Assembly (NCBI GenBank): GCA_038212215.1
Contig: JBBQUT010000018.1
Location: 22,766 to 86,765, forward strand
Direction: 5' to 3'
Origin: JALZAI01 sp038212215
GTDB taxonomy: Bacteria; Actinomycetota; Actinomycetes; Mycobacteriales; Jatrophihabitantaceae
Length of the DNA: 64,000 nucleotides
This document shows, in pieces, positions 24,584 to 37,183 of the stretch (position 1 is the stretch's first letter; every line of letters starts with the position of its first letter). The notes under the pieces are model-generated. The model made no database searches, was not told the DNA's origin, and saw only the letters and a program-made list of their open reading frames with translations. Position numbers and translations under genes: made by a program.

Positions 24584-26244
24584 ATGACCGGACCGTCGAA
24601 AGATGTCACGCAACTGCCCGATCTGCTACACGGGCGTCCCCGGGCCGGCCCGGTGCGCGAGCGCCGGCCGGTGTACGTCGATCTTCTGCCACCGTGCAAT
24701 TCCGGCTGCCCGGCCGGCGAGAACATCCAGGCCTGGCTGGCGCATTCGATGGCCGGCCGCCACGAACAGGCATGGCGCGAGCTGGTCGCGGACAACCCAC
24801 TGCCGGCCATCCACGGGCGCGTTTGTTATCACCCATGCGAGACCGTGTGCAATCGCGCCTCTCTCGACAGCGCCGTTTCGATCCATTCGGTCGAGCGATT
24901 CCTCGGTGATCTCGCCCGCGAACGCGGCTGGACGTTCGACGCGCCAGCGACGACGAGTGGTCGACGCGTACTCGTCGTGGGTGCCGGCCCTAGCGGGTTG
25001 TCTGCCGCGTACCACTTGGCCCGCCGAGGTCACGAAGTCGAGATTCGCGACGCCAGCGCCGCCCCCGGCGGGATGATGCGTTACGGCATCCCGTCCTACC
25101 GATTGCCACGCGACGTGCTGGACGACGAAGTGGCCAGGATCGCCGCGCTGGGGGTGCGGATGACCTTCGGACACAACGTCGAGGACCTCGCCGCCGAAAA
25201 GGAAGCCGGGTCATTCGACGCAGTCTTCATCGCGGTCGGCGCACACCTTTCCAAGCGGGTCGCGATACCAGCGCGCGACGCCGGGCCGATCGTCGACGCG
25301 GTCTCCTTCCTGCGCAGCGTCGCGTCGGGCGAACGGCCGGTCATCGGCCGGCGGGTGGCGGTGTACGGCGGCGGGAACACCGCGATGGACGCAGCAAGGG
25401 TGGCCCGCCGCCTCGGCGCCGACGAGACAGTCATCGTCTACCGCCGCACCCGCGCACAGATGCCGGCGAATGCGGACGAAGCCGCGGACGCGGAGCGAGA
25501 AGGCATCCGCATCAACTGGCTGCGCACGATCACCGCCTTCGACGGGCCGCAGTTGCAGGTCGAGGTCATGGAGCTCGACGAGTCCGGGTTCCCGCAACCG
25601 ACCGGGCGCTTCGAGGCACTCGCCGCGGACACCGTGATCCTCGCGGTTGGGCAAGAGACCGACACCGCGTTCCTGCGCCCCGTTCCTGGGGTCGAGTTCG
25701 ACCAGGACGGCACCGTGCAGGTATCCGCGTCGATGATGACTGGATCTCCTGGCGTTTTCGCTGGCGGGGACATGGTGCCGAGCGAGCGCACCGTAACGGT
25801 GGGTGTCGGTCACGGCAAGAAGGCCGCCACCTACATCGACGCGTGGCTGCGCGCCGCTCCGACCGTCGGCGGCGTGAAGCACCCCACCGCGACGTTCGAC
25901 CTGCTGAACCCGTGGTTCTTCGGCGACGCCTCGCGCCGTCAGCAACCCGAACTGGCACCCGAGGAGCGAATCGAAGGTTTTGCCGAGATCCTCGGCGGAT
26001 TGTCCGAGGCAGAGGCGACCTACGAGGCGGCCCGGTGCCTGTCGTGCGGCAACTGCTGCGAGTGCGACGGCTGTCTGGGCGCCTGCCCGGAGGAGGCTGT
26101 GATCAAACTAGGTGTCGGGCACCGGTACAAGTTCGACTACAACAACTGCACGGGATGCGGTGCCTGTTACGAGCAGTGCCCGGTGCACGCGATCGACATG
26201 TTTCCCGAGACCGGTTTCGCCGAGCCCAATGCGCCGGAGGCCAA

Positions 26245-26248
<4 letters not shown>
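24584..26248 (+). CDS. Fe-S NAD(P)-linked flavoprotein, glutamate synthase small-subunit-like, with C-terminal ferredoxin domain
   Basis: 554 residues. An N-terminal 4Fe-4S domain of the GltD type (CNSGCPAGE, then CYHPCETVCNRA) is followed by FAD-binding (VLVVGAGPSGLSAAYHLA, about 126) and NAD(P)-binding (VAVYGGGNTAMDAARVA, about 263) folds. The C-terminus has two ferredoxin-type cysteine groups (CLSCGNCCECDGCLGACP and CTGCGACYEQCP). It probably moves electrons between NAD(P)H and ferredoxin-level carriers. Its stop overlaps the PFOR ATG (ATGA), so it is a likely redox partner of that enzyme. The direction of flow is not readable from sequence. Confidence 0.9.
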
Positions 26249-29819
<3,571 letters not shown>

Positions 29820-29820
<1 letters not shown>

Positions 29821-30830
29821 TGAACCTCACCACGGACTACCTCGGTCTTGCCCTGCGCAATCCGCTCGTGGCGTCGGCATCGCCGCTGTCCCAGACGGTG
29901 GACGGGGTGCGGCGCCTGGCTGACGCCGGTGTCGGTGCCGTGGTGCTCTACTCGCTGTTCGAGGAGCAGGTGCGGCGGGAAGCCGAGCAGAACTCACGAC
30001 TCGTCGACGCCGGCGCAGACAGTTACCCGGAAGCGCTCTCCTATTTCCCGGATGTCGCCGAGGAGGAGCCAGGCCCGCGTCGCTACCTGAGCTTGCTCGA
30101 GCGCGCGGTCGCAGCCGTGGACGTGCCGGTGATCGCCAGCCTGAACGGGATCACCGCCGGAGGCTGGGTGGACTACGCCCGCGCGATGGAGGCTGCCGGC
30201 GCCGCAGCACTCGAGCTCAACGTCTACTACCTGCCCGGCGACGCCCACGTCTCCGGCCGCGATGTGGAGCAGCGCTATGTCGACGTCCTGGCGCGGGTCA
30301 AAAACACCGTCACCGTCCCGGTAGCGGTCAAACTCAGCCCGTACTTCAGCTCGACGGCAGAAATGGCGCTTCGGCTGGATGAGTCCGGCGCCGACGGGCT
30401 GGTGCTGTTCAACCGGTTCCTGCAACCCGACATCGACGCTGAGACTCTGGCCGTGGATTCGAGCGTAACCCTGTCCACCCCGGCGGAGTCGCGGCTGCCC
30501 CGGACCTGGATCGCGCTGCTGTCCGGGCGGGTGCGCGCGTCACTCGCTGCAACGACAGGTGTCGAGAGTTCGGCCGACGTGGTCAAGTACCTGCTGGTCG
30601 GCGCCGACGTCGTCATGACCGCGTCGGCACTGCTGCGGCACGGCCCGGGCTATGCGAGCGTGCTGCTCGATGGGTTGTCGGACTGGATGCGGCGCAAGGA
30701 GTACGCGAGTGTCGCCGACATGCGCGGGAAGCTCGCCGTGCCGGTCGGCACGGACGAATCCGCCCACGAGCGGGGTAGCTATGTGAGCGCCCTGCAGCGC
30801 GCCAACAGCGCGGCCTACGGCCCGTGGTGA
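29820..30830 (+). CDS. Dihydroorotate dehydrogenase-like FMN protein
   Basis: A 336-residue TIM-barrel protein of the class 1 DHOD-like group. It opens LTTDYLGLALRNPLVASASPLS and has FMN/substrate-site wording such as VIASLNGITAGGWVDYA, LELNVYYLP, VPVAVKLSPYFS and VKYLLVGADVVMTASALLRHG. Such stand-alone proteins next to nifJ are not the pyrimidine enzyme in most cases and the reaction is unknown. Translational coupling to nifJ (TGATG) suggests a role tied to ferredoxin or NAD(P)H chemistry. Its own TGA is the first base triplet of a 31-bp tandem repeat. Confidence 0.88.
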
Positions 30831-30931
30831 CCGGTTCCGCCCACGTTCTCCCCGCTGATGACCGGTCCCGCCCACCTTCTCCCCGCTGGTGACCGGTCCG
30901 CGGTGCGAAATCGAGCACCAGCGGGGAAAAG
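30828..30931. repeat. 31-bp tandem repeat with inverted arm between convergent genes
   Basis: Two 31-base units (30828-30858, 30859-30889) start at the TGA stop of the DHOD-like gene, each reading TGACCGGT...TCTCCCCGCTG. A third partial unit follows. An arm at 30876-30891 pairs with 30916-30931 (15 of 16 bases) across a 24-base loop. The second arm lies just downstream of the opposing gene's stop, so the structure could terminate both genes. It belongs to the same family as 31665-31735 and 45591-45670. Confidence 0.75.
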
Positions 30932-30943
30932 TATGATCGGCGG

Positions 30944-31372
30944 CTACTTGAACTTGCGCTTGATGTCGGCGAGGAAGGCCTTTGCAAGCTTCTCGAACTG
31001 CTCGACGTCGAGCCTGATCCGATCACCGATCTTCAGCTTCAGCACCGATTGCTCCGTGACGAGCTTGAGCACGTTGTTGCCGCGTAGGAACGCATCGTGG
31101 TCCATCAGCGACTCGGCGAGCAATTCGACCTCGTTGAGCGGGTTGCTGTCCTTGCCGGCGACCACCCGCACCCGGTGCACGAAGTACCGGTCGAGCGCGA
31201 GCGTCATGTTGTTGAACAGAATCGGTTCGAAATCCACAAGCGCCTTGGCAACTCTGGGATCCGCGGCCTGTTCGGATGCTTGCGCAAGCGTTCGGTAGGC
31301 CCCAAGCAGCTGTTCGACAGCGGCTTCGGCATGGCTGACTTCGTCGGCGGTGTAACTCTTGCGGCCCAGCAT
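30944..31372 (-). CDS. Small alpha-helical protein of unknown function
   Basis: 142 residues, predicted almost entirely helical, charged (many Lys, Asp, Glu), no membrane segment. The N-terminal YTADEVSHAEAAVEQLLGAY and the Leu/Lys-rich LVTEQSVLKLKIGDRIRLDVEQFEKLAKAF-type C-terminus suggest a helical bundle. GAGGAGAGGA lies upstream of the ATG. It is a plausible conserved actinobacterial protein, but I do not recognise a function. Confidence 0.75.
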   Translation of the reverse strand: MLGRKSYTADEVSHAEAAVEQLLGAYRTLAQASEQAADPRVAKALVDFEPILFNNMTLALDRYFVHRVRVVAGKDSNPLNEVELLAESLMDHDAFLRGNNVLKLVTEQSVLKLKIGDRIRLDVEQFEKLAKAFLADIKRKFK

Positions 31373-31440
31373 GGGATCTCGTCCTCTCCTCGTCGATGTA
31401 TCTCGACTTTTGACGCCCGGGCTGCCGGAACGTGACAGCG

Positions 31441-31620
31441 CTACCGGACCAGCATGTCGAGTTGCAACTGCGCCAGCGTGTCGGCGTCGGACAGCAGGTC
31501 GATCGCAACCACCACGTCATCGACGATGCTGAACTCAAATACCACTCGCACCTGTCCCGCGTGCATCCACACGACTCCGGGGAAGCCGTCGACCAGGACG
31601 CGGCGCGCAGCCGGGTGCAG
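31441..31620 (-). pseudogene. Remnant of an ECF41-type sigma factor (C-terminal SnoaL-like domain)
   Basis: An open minus-strand frame without a proper start reads RVLVDGFPGVVWMHAGQVRV and then VVAIDLLSDADTLAQLQL before a TAG at 31443-31441. This matches the usual end of SigJ/ECF41 sigma factors, where an NTF2/SnoaL-like domain ends ...VLVNGxPGxV...ExDxLADPxxLAxL. No sigma2/sigma4 regions remain; upstream sequence is the palindromic repeat at 31665-31716. With no start codon or ribosome site it is called a decayed fragment. The rest of the 31373-31732 gap holds only this and the repeat. Confidence 0.5.
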
Positions 31621-31664
31621 ACGTGACCTCCTGATCCAACTGCCGCGAGCTACGGCGGCGCTGC

Positions 31665-31735
31665 TTTCCCCGCTGGTGCTCTGTTGGCAGCCCTGAAGCG
31701 GTCACCAGCGGGGAAATCCCGCGGCGAGGCGGTCA
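31665..31735. repeat. Perfect 14-bp inverted repeat and stop-anchored element after the enoyl-CoA hydratase gene
   Basis: Arms TTTCCCCGCTGGTG at 31665-31678 and its exact complement at 31703-31716 are separated by 24 bases, the same loop length as at 30892-30915. Read on the minus strand, the element starts at the hydratase stop (TGACCGCC...TTTCCCCGCTGGTGACCG). It could act as a transcription terminator, although no T-run follows. Confidence 0.7.
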
Positions 31736-32530
31736 ACCGTCAACGCCCGTGAAGACGGCCTTGCCAGGTCCCTTCTCGAGGAACGACGTCATGCCGATGA
31801 CCCGATCATCGGTGGCGAACAGCGACGCGAACAGGTGCGACTCCAGCCGCAGCCCGCTGGCGAGGTCGCCGTCGAGCCCTTCGTCGATCGACGCCTTCGC
31901 GGCGGCGAGCGCGAGCGCCGGGCCTTTGGCAAATCTCGCTGCCATCTTCAGCGCCGTCGGATACACCTCGGCCGCGGGGACGACGGCGTTGACGAGCCCA
32001 ATCTCGAGTGCTTCCTGCGCCTGGACGAAGCGGCCGGTGTAGATCAGGTCCTTGGCCCTGGACACGCCGATCAGGCGTGGCAGGCGCTGCGTGCCGCCGG
32101 CCCCGGGAATGATCCCGAGCAGAACCTCCGGTTGGCCCCACCTCGCGTCGTCGGCGCTCACCCGGAAGTCGGCCGTGAGGGCCAGTTCGCACCCGCCGCC
32201 GAGGGCGTATCCGGTGACGGCGGCAATCACCGGCTTGGGCAGGCGCGCGAGGGCGTCGAGGGAGGACGTGAGCCGGCCGGCGTCACGCAGCATGTAGGCG
32301 TGATCTTGCCCGTCGAACTCCTTGACGTCGGCGCCTGCCGCGAACACCTTCTCCCCGCCGTAGATCACAACGGCACGCACGGCGCGATCAGCGCCCAGTT
32401 GCGCCGCCGCGTCGCGCAGCTCCTCCTGCATCGCGGTGTTGAGGGCGTTCATCGGTGGACGGGTCAGTCGGATCGTGGCTACCCCGACCGGCGCGTCGCC
32501 GCCTGTCTCTACCTGCACGAACTCGCCCAT
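31733..32530 (-). CDS. Enoyl-CoA hydratase/isomerase family protein
   Basis: A 265-residue crotonase-fold enzyme for hydration of enoyl-CoA in beta-oxidation or related chemistry. The oxyanion-hole region (VFAAGADVKEF) and both catalytic glutamates are visible in GYALGGGCELALTADFR and WGQPEVLLGIIPGAGGTQRL. The neighbouring ABC ATPase gives an order reminiscent of M. tuberculosis Rv3039c (echA17) to Rv3041c, close to the etf genes in that genome. Confidence 0.93.
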   Translation of the reverse strand: MGEFVQVETGGDAPVGVATIRLTRPPMNALNTAMQEELRDAAAQLGADRAVRAVVIYGGEKVFAAGADVKEFDGQDHAYMLRDAGRLTSSLDALARLPKPVIAAVTGYALGGGCELALTADFRVSADDARWGQPEVLLGIIPGAGGTQRLPRLIGVSRAKDLIYTGRFVQAQEALEIGLVNAVVPAAEVYPTALKMAARFAKGPALALAAAKASIDEGLDGDLASGLRLESHLFASLFATDDRVIGMTSFLEKGPGKAVFTGVDG

Positions 32531-32560
32531 GCCACCCCGTCCTGTCGATTTCGTCCGAGC

Positions 32561-33382
32561 CTAACCATCCGCGCGGGCGAACCAGCGCCCGCTACGCCGC
32601 TCGACGTGCAGGGCCAGGCCGAACGTGTCGGACAGGTTCGCCGAGCTGAGCACGTCGCGCGCGAGCCCGGCCGCGACGGTGGCGCCCTCACGCAGCAACA
32701 GCACATGACTGATTCCGGGCGGCAGTTCCTCGACGTGGTGGGTGACAAGCACCGACGCAGGCGCGTCGGGATCGTCGGCGAAGCGGGTAAGGCGGCGCAG
32801 CAGGTCCTCGCGGCCGCCCAGGTCCATACCTGCCGCCGGCTCGTCCAGCAGCAGCAGTTCGGGGTCGGTCATCAGGGCCCGCGCTATTTGCACCCGCTTG
32901 CGCTCGCCCTCGCTGAGCGTCCCGAACCGCCGCGCTGTGAGATGACCGACGCCCATCCGGTCGAGCAGCCGCACGGCGCGCTGCACGTCGAAAGTCGCGT
33001 ACGCCTCGCGCCAGCGCCCGAGCACGCCGTGCCCGGCGCTGACCACCACGTCGGTGACCCGCTCGCCCGCGGGCACGCGCTCGGCGATCGCCGCGGTGGC
33101 CAGGCCGATCCGCGGGCGCAATTCAAACACGTCCACCAGTCCGAGCCGTTCACCGAGAATCCACACCTCGCCGGCGCTGGGGTGCATGTTCGTCGCTGCG
33201 AGCTGCATGATCGTGGACTTGCCAGCGCCGTTGGGGCCGAGGATCGCCCAGCGCTCGTCCTCCTCGACGGTCCAGTCGAGATGGTCGAGCAACGTCTTGT
33301 CGCCGCGGCGGACGCTCACGTCGACGAACTGCAGGACGGCGTCAGGGTTGATCTGCACCACGTCCCACATCCTCGCGCACAT
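32561..33382 (-). CDS. ABC transporter ATP-binding protein without adjacent permease
   Basis: A 273-residue ABC ATPase: Walker A GPNGAGKST, signature LSEGERKRV, Walker B LLLLDEP and switch His in LVTHHVEE. Wording is close to the Rv3041c/ModF-like stand-alone group. No permease gene is next to it, so the partner is unknown. The start is uncertain: the ATG at 33382 sits inside a perfect palindrome (33381-33401), and a second ATG at 33370 follows a GAGG but with no spacer. Either leaves the ATPase domain whole. Confidence 0.9.
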   Translation of the reverse strand: MCARMWDVVQINPDAVLQFVDVSVRRGDKTLLDHLDWTVEEDERWAILGPNGAGKSTIMQLAATNMHPSAGEVWILGERLGLVDVFELRPRIGLATAAIAERVPAGERVTDVVVSAGHGVLGRWREAYATFDVQRAVRLLDRMGVGHLTARRFGTLSEGERKRVQIARALMTDPELLLLDEPAAGMDLGGREDLLRRLTRFADDPDAPASVLVTHHVEELPPGISHVLLLREGATVAAGLARDVLSSANLSDTFGLALHVERRSGRWFARADG

Positions 33383-33401
33383 GGGCGCGGCGCGCGCCCA
33401 T
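33381..33401. terminator. 9-bp perfect palindrome between the HtrA-like and ABC ATPase genes
   Basis: ATGGGCGCG and CGCGCCCAT pair across a three-base loop. It lies 34 bases after the HtrA-like stop and covers the first start codon of the ABC gene. It may be an actinobacterial T-less terminator for the protease gene, or a structure hiding the start; sequence alone cannot separate these. Confidence 0.45.
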
Positions 33402-33434
33402 GGAGGGGGGTGGACGCGCGCCGCAGGTAACTTT

Positions 33435-34820
33435 CTAGTCTGCTGGGCCGGTGATCAGGGTGACCGACGCGCGGTTCGTGGCCCCTGCTTGGTCGACGTA
33501 GGTGACCCGCACGGTGTCACCTGGCTGCAGCTTCGAGATCGCTGTATGCAATTGGGTGTAGTTGGCCACTGATGCGGCGTCGATTCGCGTGATCAGATCG
33601 CCCGCGACAATTCCCGCCTTGTCGGCGGGCAGGCCGGTGATGACGCCGCCGACCAGCGCACCGCGACCGTTCGTGGGAGTCTGCGACACGGTCACCCCGA
33701 GGAAGGCCGGATAGCCGATGTGGATGATGCTCGTCTCGACGCCCTTACGGATTTGCCCGGCAACCGCCAGCGCCTTGTTGATCGGGATGGCGAAGCCCGC
33801 CGCGCGCGCACTGGTGCTCGCTGCCGTGTCGACGCCCACGACCTTGTCATCGGCGTCGTAGAGCGGGCCACCGGAGTCACCGGAGCGGATCGGGGCGTCG
33901 GTGGCGATGATCCCGGTGAGCTTCTCGGCGTTCCCGCCGCTCTCGTCGGAGGCTGTGATGGTGTTGTCGAGCGAAGTCACCCGGCCGTGCGCGGCGCTCG
34001 GCGTGCCGCCGGTCCCACCAGCGTTGCCGACGCCGGTTACCTTGTCGCCGACCCGTACAGCGGACGAGTCGCCGAGGTTGACCGTGGTCAGTCCGTTGCC
34101 ATTGCTGAGCTTCAGCACGGCGATGTCCTGAGTGGGTGCGGTGCCCACGAGGGTGGCTGTGTAGGACTTGCCGGTGGACACCACGACGGCTCGGATCGTG
34201 GTGGCGCCGTCGACGACGTGGTTGTTGGTCAGGACGTAGCCGCCCGAGTCGATGACCATCCCGGTGCCCGCTGCGGCCGCTGCCCGATAGCCGAGGCGGG
34301 TGTAGATGTCCACCACACCCCGTGACTGCGCCGTGGTGGCTCGACTCGAGGACGTCCCGTTGCCGGAGTTTCCCGGAACAGGGATCGTCGGAATGGTCGT
34401 GCCGCCGGGTACGGGTTGCTGCACGGCTGCCTGCGGATTGCCCTTCACCGACGTCGGCCCGGTCGCCAGCGCCACACCTACGATTGTCGCGACTGCCGCT
34501 AGGACCGCCCCCGCCACGAGCGCCAAGCGTCGCCGGGCCGACGCGGGAGGTGCGCCGGGTGCCACAGCGCCGGGGTACTGCGTGACGACGTCGTTGGGGT
34601 GACCCGCGTCGTTGGGGTGACCCGCATCGGCCGAGTGGCCCGCATCGGTCGGGTTGCCGTAGTACGGGTAGCGCGCAGTAGGGGCGTACGGTGACCCGGC
34701 CCAACTGCGGGGGTCGTACTCGTGCCCGCCCGGCTGCGCGGCGCCGAGGTCGGACCGCGTCTCGGGCGCGCCGATCGGCACGTCACGCTGGTCATCGGCT
34801 GGTCGCCCAGGCTCGCTCAC
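33435..34820 (-). CDS. HtrA/DegP-type membrane serine protease with PDZ domain
   Basis: About 461 residues. A Pro/His/Asp-rich cytoplasmic N-terminus with a short repeat (DAGHSADAGHPNDAGHPND) is followed by one membrane helix (about 97-120), a trypsin-like domain and a PDZ domain. The triad is His in LTNNHVVDG, Asp in TQDIAVLKL and Ser in RSGDSGGPLY; the PDZ carries FLGVTVSQT and GLPADKAGIVAGDLI. It resembles mycobacterial PepD/HtrB, which handle envelope stress. GTG 34820 is preferred because AGGAGG lies ten bases upstream; a GTG at 34841 would include that site in the coding region. Confidence 0.92.
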   Translation of the reverse strand: MSEPGRPADDQRDVPIGAPETRSDLGAAQPGGHEYDPRSWAGSPYAPTARYPYYGNPTDAGHSADAGHPNDAGHPNDVVTQYPGAVAPGAPPASARRRLALVAGAVLAAVATIVGVALATGPTSVKGNPQAAVQQPVPGGTTIPTIPVPGNSGNGTSSSRATTAQSRGVVDIYTRLGYRAAAAAGTGMVIDSGGYVLTNNHVVDGATTIRAVVVSTGKSYTATLVGTAPTQDIAVLKLSNGNGLTTVNLGDSSAVRVGDKVTGVGNAGGTGGTPSAAHGRVTSLDNTITASDESGGNAEKLTGIIATDAPIRSGDSGGPLYDADDKVVGVDTAASTSARAAGFAIPINKALAVAGQIRKGVETSIIHIGYPAFLGVTVSQTPTNGRGALVGGVITGLPADKAGIVAGDLITRIDAASVANYTQLHTAISKLQPGDTVRVTYVDQAGATNRASVTLITGPAD

Positions 34821-34989
34821 GTCTACTCGACCTCCTGCCACGGTCGGGTCGTCCGGCCGATCGACTACTACTCAACGGCACTCACCCCAGTGCGGACTGG
34901 GCGGCAGTGCAGGGCTGGCTGAGAATTTTCAGCCTACGGGTCGGACCTTCCTACGTCGCGTCACAGGCGGCGGAATAGAGTCCGCATCG

Positions 34990-37176
34990 ATGCAACCCGA
35001 CGACATCCGCCCCGCCTTCGGCGAGCGGCTGGAGCGTGCCTGGCCCGGCCGTCCGTTCCCGCTGGGCGCGCGCTGGGACGGCGACGGGGTGAACTTTGCA
35101 CTCTGGTCGAGCACGGCGACGTCGGTGAGCGTGTGCCTCTTCGACGCCAACCAGCACGAGACCAGTATCCCCCTCGACGACACGACCTACCACGTCTGGC
35201 ACGGCTACCTGCCCGGCCTGGGTCCGGGTCAGCGCTACGGCTTCCGGGTCGGCGGCCCGTACCAGCCCGCGCAGGGCCTGTTCCACAACCCCGCCAAGCT
35301 GCTGCTCGATCCCTACGCCCGCGCGATCGAGGGCGACTTCGTCGATCACCGCGCGGTCTACCCGGACGCGACGGAGGATTCCGCCCCCTACGTACCGCGT
35401 TCGGTCGTCGTGCACGACGCGTTCCCGTGGGGGGACGACACGCGTCCCAAAGTGCCGTGGGACGCGACGGTCATCTACGAACTGCACGTTGCGGGGTTCA
35501 CCCGACAACACCCGGCAATCCCGCCGGAACTGCGCGGCACCTACGCCGGACTCGCCCATCCCGCGGCCGTCAACTACCTCACCTCCCTCGGCGTCACCGC
35601 TGTCGAGTTGATGCCGGTGCACCACTTCGTCGACGAGCCCGACCTCCAACGGCGCGGCAAGCGAAACTACTGGGGTTATAACTCCATCGGTTTCTTCGCC
35701 CCGCACGAGGCGTACGCCTCACGTCGCGGGAACCAGACCCGCGAGTTCAAGTCGATGGTGCGCGCGCTGCACGCCGCCGGTATCGAGGTCATTCTCGATG
35801 TCGTCTATAACCACACCGCGGAAGGCGGACCGGACGGCCCGGTGCTGTCGTTCCGGGGCATAGACAACGGCTCCTATTACCGGCTTGCGTCCGATGACCC
35901 ATCCCGCTACGCCGACTACACCGGGTGCGGCAACACCTTCGACGCCCGCCGGCCGTTTCCGCTGCAGCTGATCACCGACTCGCTGCGGTATTGGATCACC
36001 GAGATGCATGTCGACGGATTCCGCTTCGACCTGGCCTCGGCGCTGGCGCGGTCATTGCACGACGTCGACAAGCTCTCGTCGTTCTTTGACACCATCCACC
36101 AGGATCCGGTTATCTCGCAGGTCAAGCTGATCGCCGAGCCGTGGGACGTCGGCGCCGGGGGCTACCAGGTCGGGGAATTCCCGCCGCTCTGGACGGAGTG
36201 GAACGGCAAGTATCGCGACACGGTCCGCGCCTTCTGGGCGCACGGCGACCACGGCGTGCGCGATCTGGCGTTCCGGCTGTCCGGCTCCTCGGACCTGTAC
36301 GGCGACGACGGCCGGCTGCCGATCGCGTCCATCAACTTCATCACGGCCCATGACGGTTTCACTATGCGTGATCTGGTGTCCTACGAGCGCAAGCACAACG
36401 AGGACAACGGCGAGAACAACCGCGACGGCACCAATGACAACCGCTCATACAATTGCGGGTTCGAGGGCGATCCGGCACCGGACGACGTCGTCCAACTCCG
36501 ACTGCGCCAAGCCCGCAACCTGCTCACCACGATGTTGCTCTCGACCGGCGCGCCGATGCTCATGGCCGGCGACGAACGATGGCGCACGCAGCGGGGCAAC
36601 AACAACGCCTACCCCCAGGACAACGAGATCTCCTGGCTGGACTGGACAACTGATGACGACAGCGAGGATCTGTTGGGACTCGTCCGTCGGTTGTTGGCGC
36701 TGCGGCGCTCGGCGCCGGTGCTGCATCAACGTGCCTTTTTCGACGGCCGGCCGGTCGCCGGTGGCGACGGCTGCAAGGACATCGCCTGGTTCCACCCGGC
36801 CGGGCGTGAGCTGTCGGACACCGACTGGTTCGACACCGGACTGCGCTCGCTCGGCATGTATCTCGACGGTCGGGGACTTCGCCACCGGAGCGAGCGCGGC
36901 GAGATGATCATCGACGAGTCCTACCTGCTGGTCCTGCATGCAGGCGATCAGGCCGGCTCGTTCACCGTTCCGGGCCCGCCCTGGGCGCTCAGCTACGACG
37001 TGGTCGTCGACACCACCCGGGTGAGCGGCGCCCCCTCGGACTCGGCGGTGATCGCAGGCGGTAGCGAACTACCCCTCGCCGCGCGCGTGAGCATGCTGTT
37101 GCGCGTGCACCGTGAGACATTGCCGTATCGGCGTGAAATCTTGCCGTTCCAGCGTGACCTGCGACCAGTGACCTGA
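34990..37176 (+). CDS. glgX: Glycogen debranching enzyme GlgX/TreX
   Basis: A 728-residue GH13 enzyme that cleaves alpha-1,6 branches of glycogen. An N-terminal CBM48-like domain (FPLGARWDGDGVNFALWS) precedes the barrel. Catalytic residues are Asp in VDGFRFDLASAL, Glu in LIAEPWDVG and Asp in ITAHDGFTMRDLVSY; the GlgX-type block NNRDGTNDNRSYNCG-like sequence follows. TAGAGT at 34976-34981 ends eight bases before the ATG, so a leaderless or near-leaderless transcript is possible. It is followed after seven bases by crtI, so the two may share a transcript without a shared pathway. Confidence 0.95.
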   Translation: MQPDDIRPAFGERLERAWPGRPFPLGARWDGDGVNFALWSSTATSVSVCLFDANQHETSIPLDDTTYHVWHGYLPGLGPGQRYGFRVGGPYQPAQGLFHNPAKLLLDPYARAIEGDFVDHRAVYPDATEDSAPYVPRSVVVHDAFPWGDDTRPKVPWDATVIYELHVAGFTRQHPAIPPELRGTYAGLAHPAAVNYLTSLGVTAVELMPVHHFVDEPDLQRRGKRNYWGYNSIGFFAPHEAYASRRGNQTREFKSMVRALHAAGIEVILDVVYNHTAEGGPDGPVLSFRGIDNGSYYRLASDDPSRYADYTGCGNTFDARRPFPLQLITDSLRYWITEMHVDGFRFDLASALARSLHDVDKLSSFFDTIHQDPVISQVKLIAEPWDVGAGGYQVGEFPPLWTEWNGKYRDTVRAFWAHGDHGVRDLAFRLSGSSDLYGDDGRLPIASINFITAHDGFTMRDLVSYERKHNEDNGENNRDGTNDNRSYNCGFEGDPAPDDVVQLRLRQARNLLTTMLLSTGAPMLMAGDERWRTQRGNNNAYPQDNEISWLDWTTDDDSEDLLGLVRRLLALRRSAPVLHQRAFFDGRPVAGGDGCKDIAWFHPAGRELSDTDWFDTGLRSLGMYLDGRGLRHRSERGEMIIDESYLLVLHAGDQAGSFTVPGPPWALSYDVVVDTTRVSGAPSDSAVIAGGSELPLAARVSMLLRVHRETLPYRREILPFQRDLRPVT

Positions 37177-37183
37177 CGCAGGC

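Noticed and set aside
25843..26244. N-terminal extension of PFOR by about 134 residues
   Set aside because: It overlaps the upstream flavoprotein in another frame and has no family similarity; the ATG at 26245 overlaps the previous stop and starts the conserved domain.
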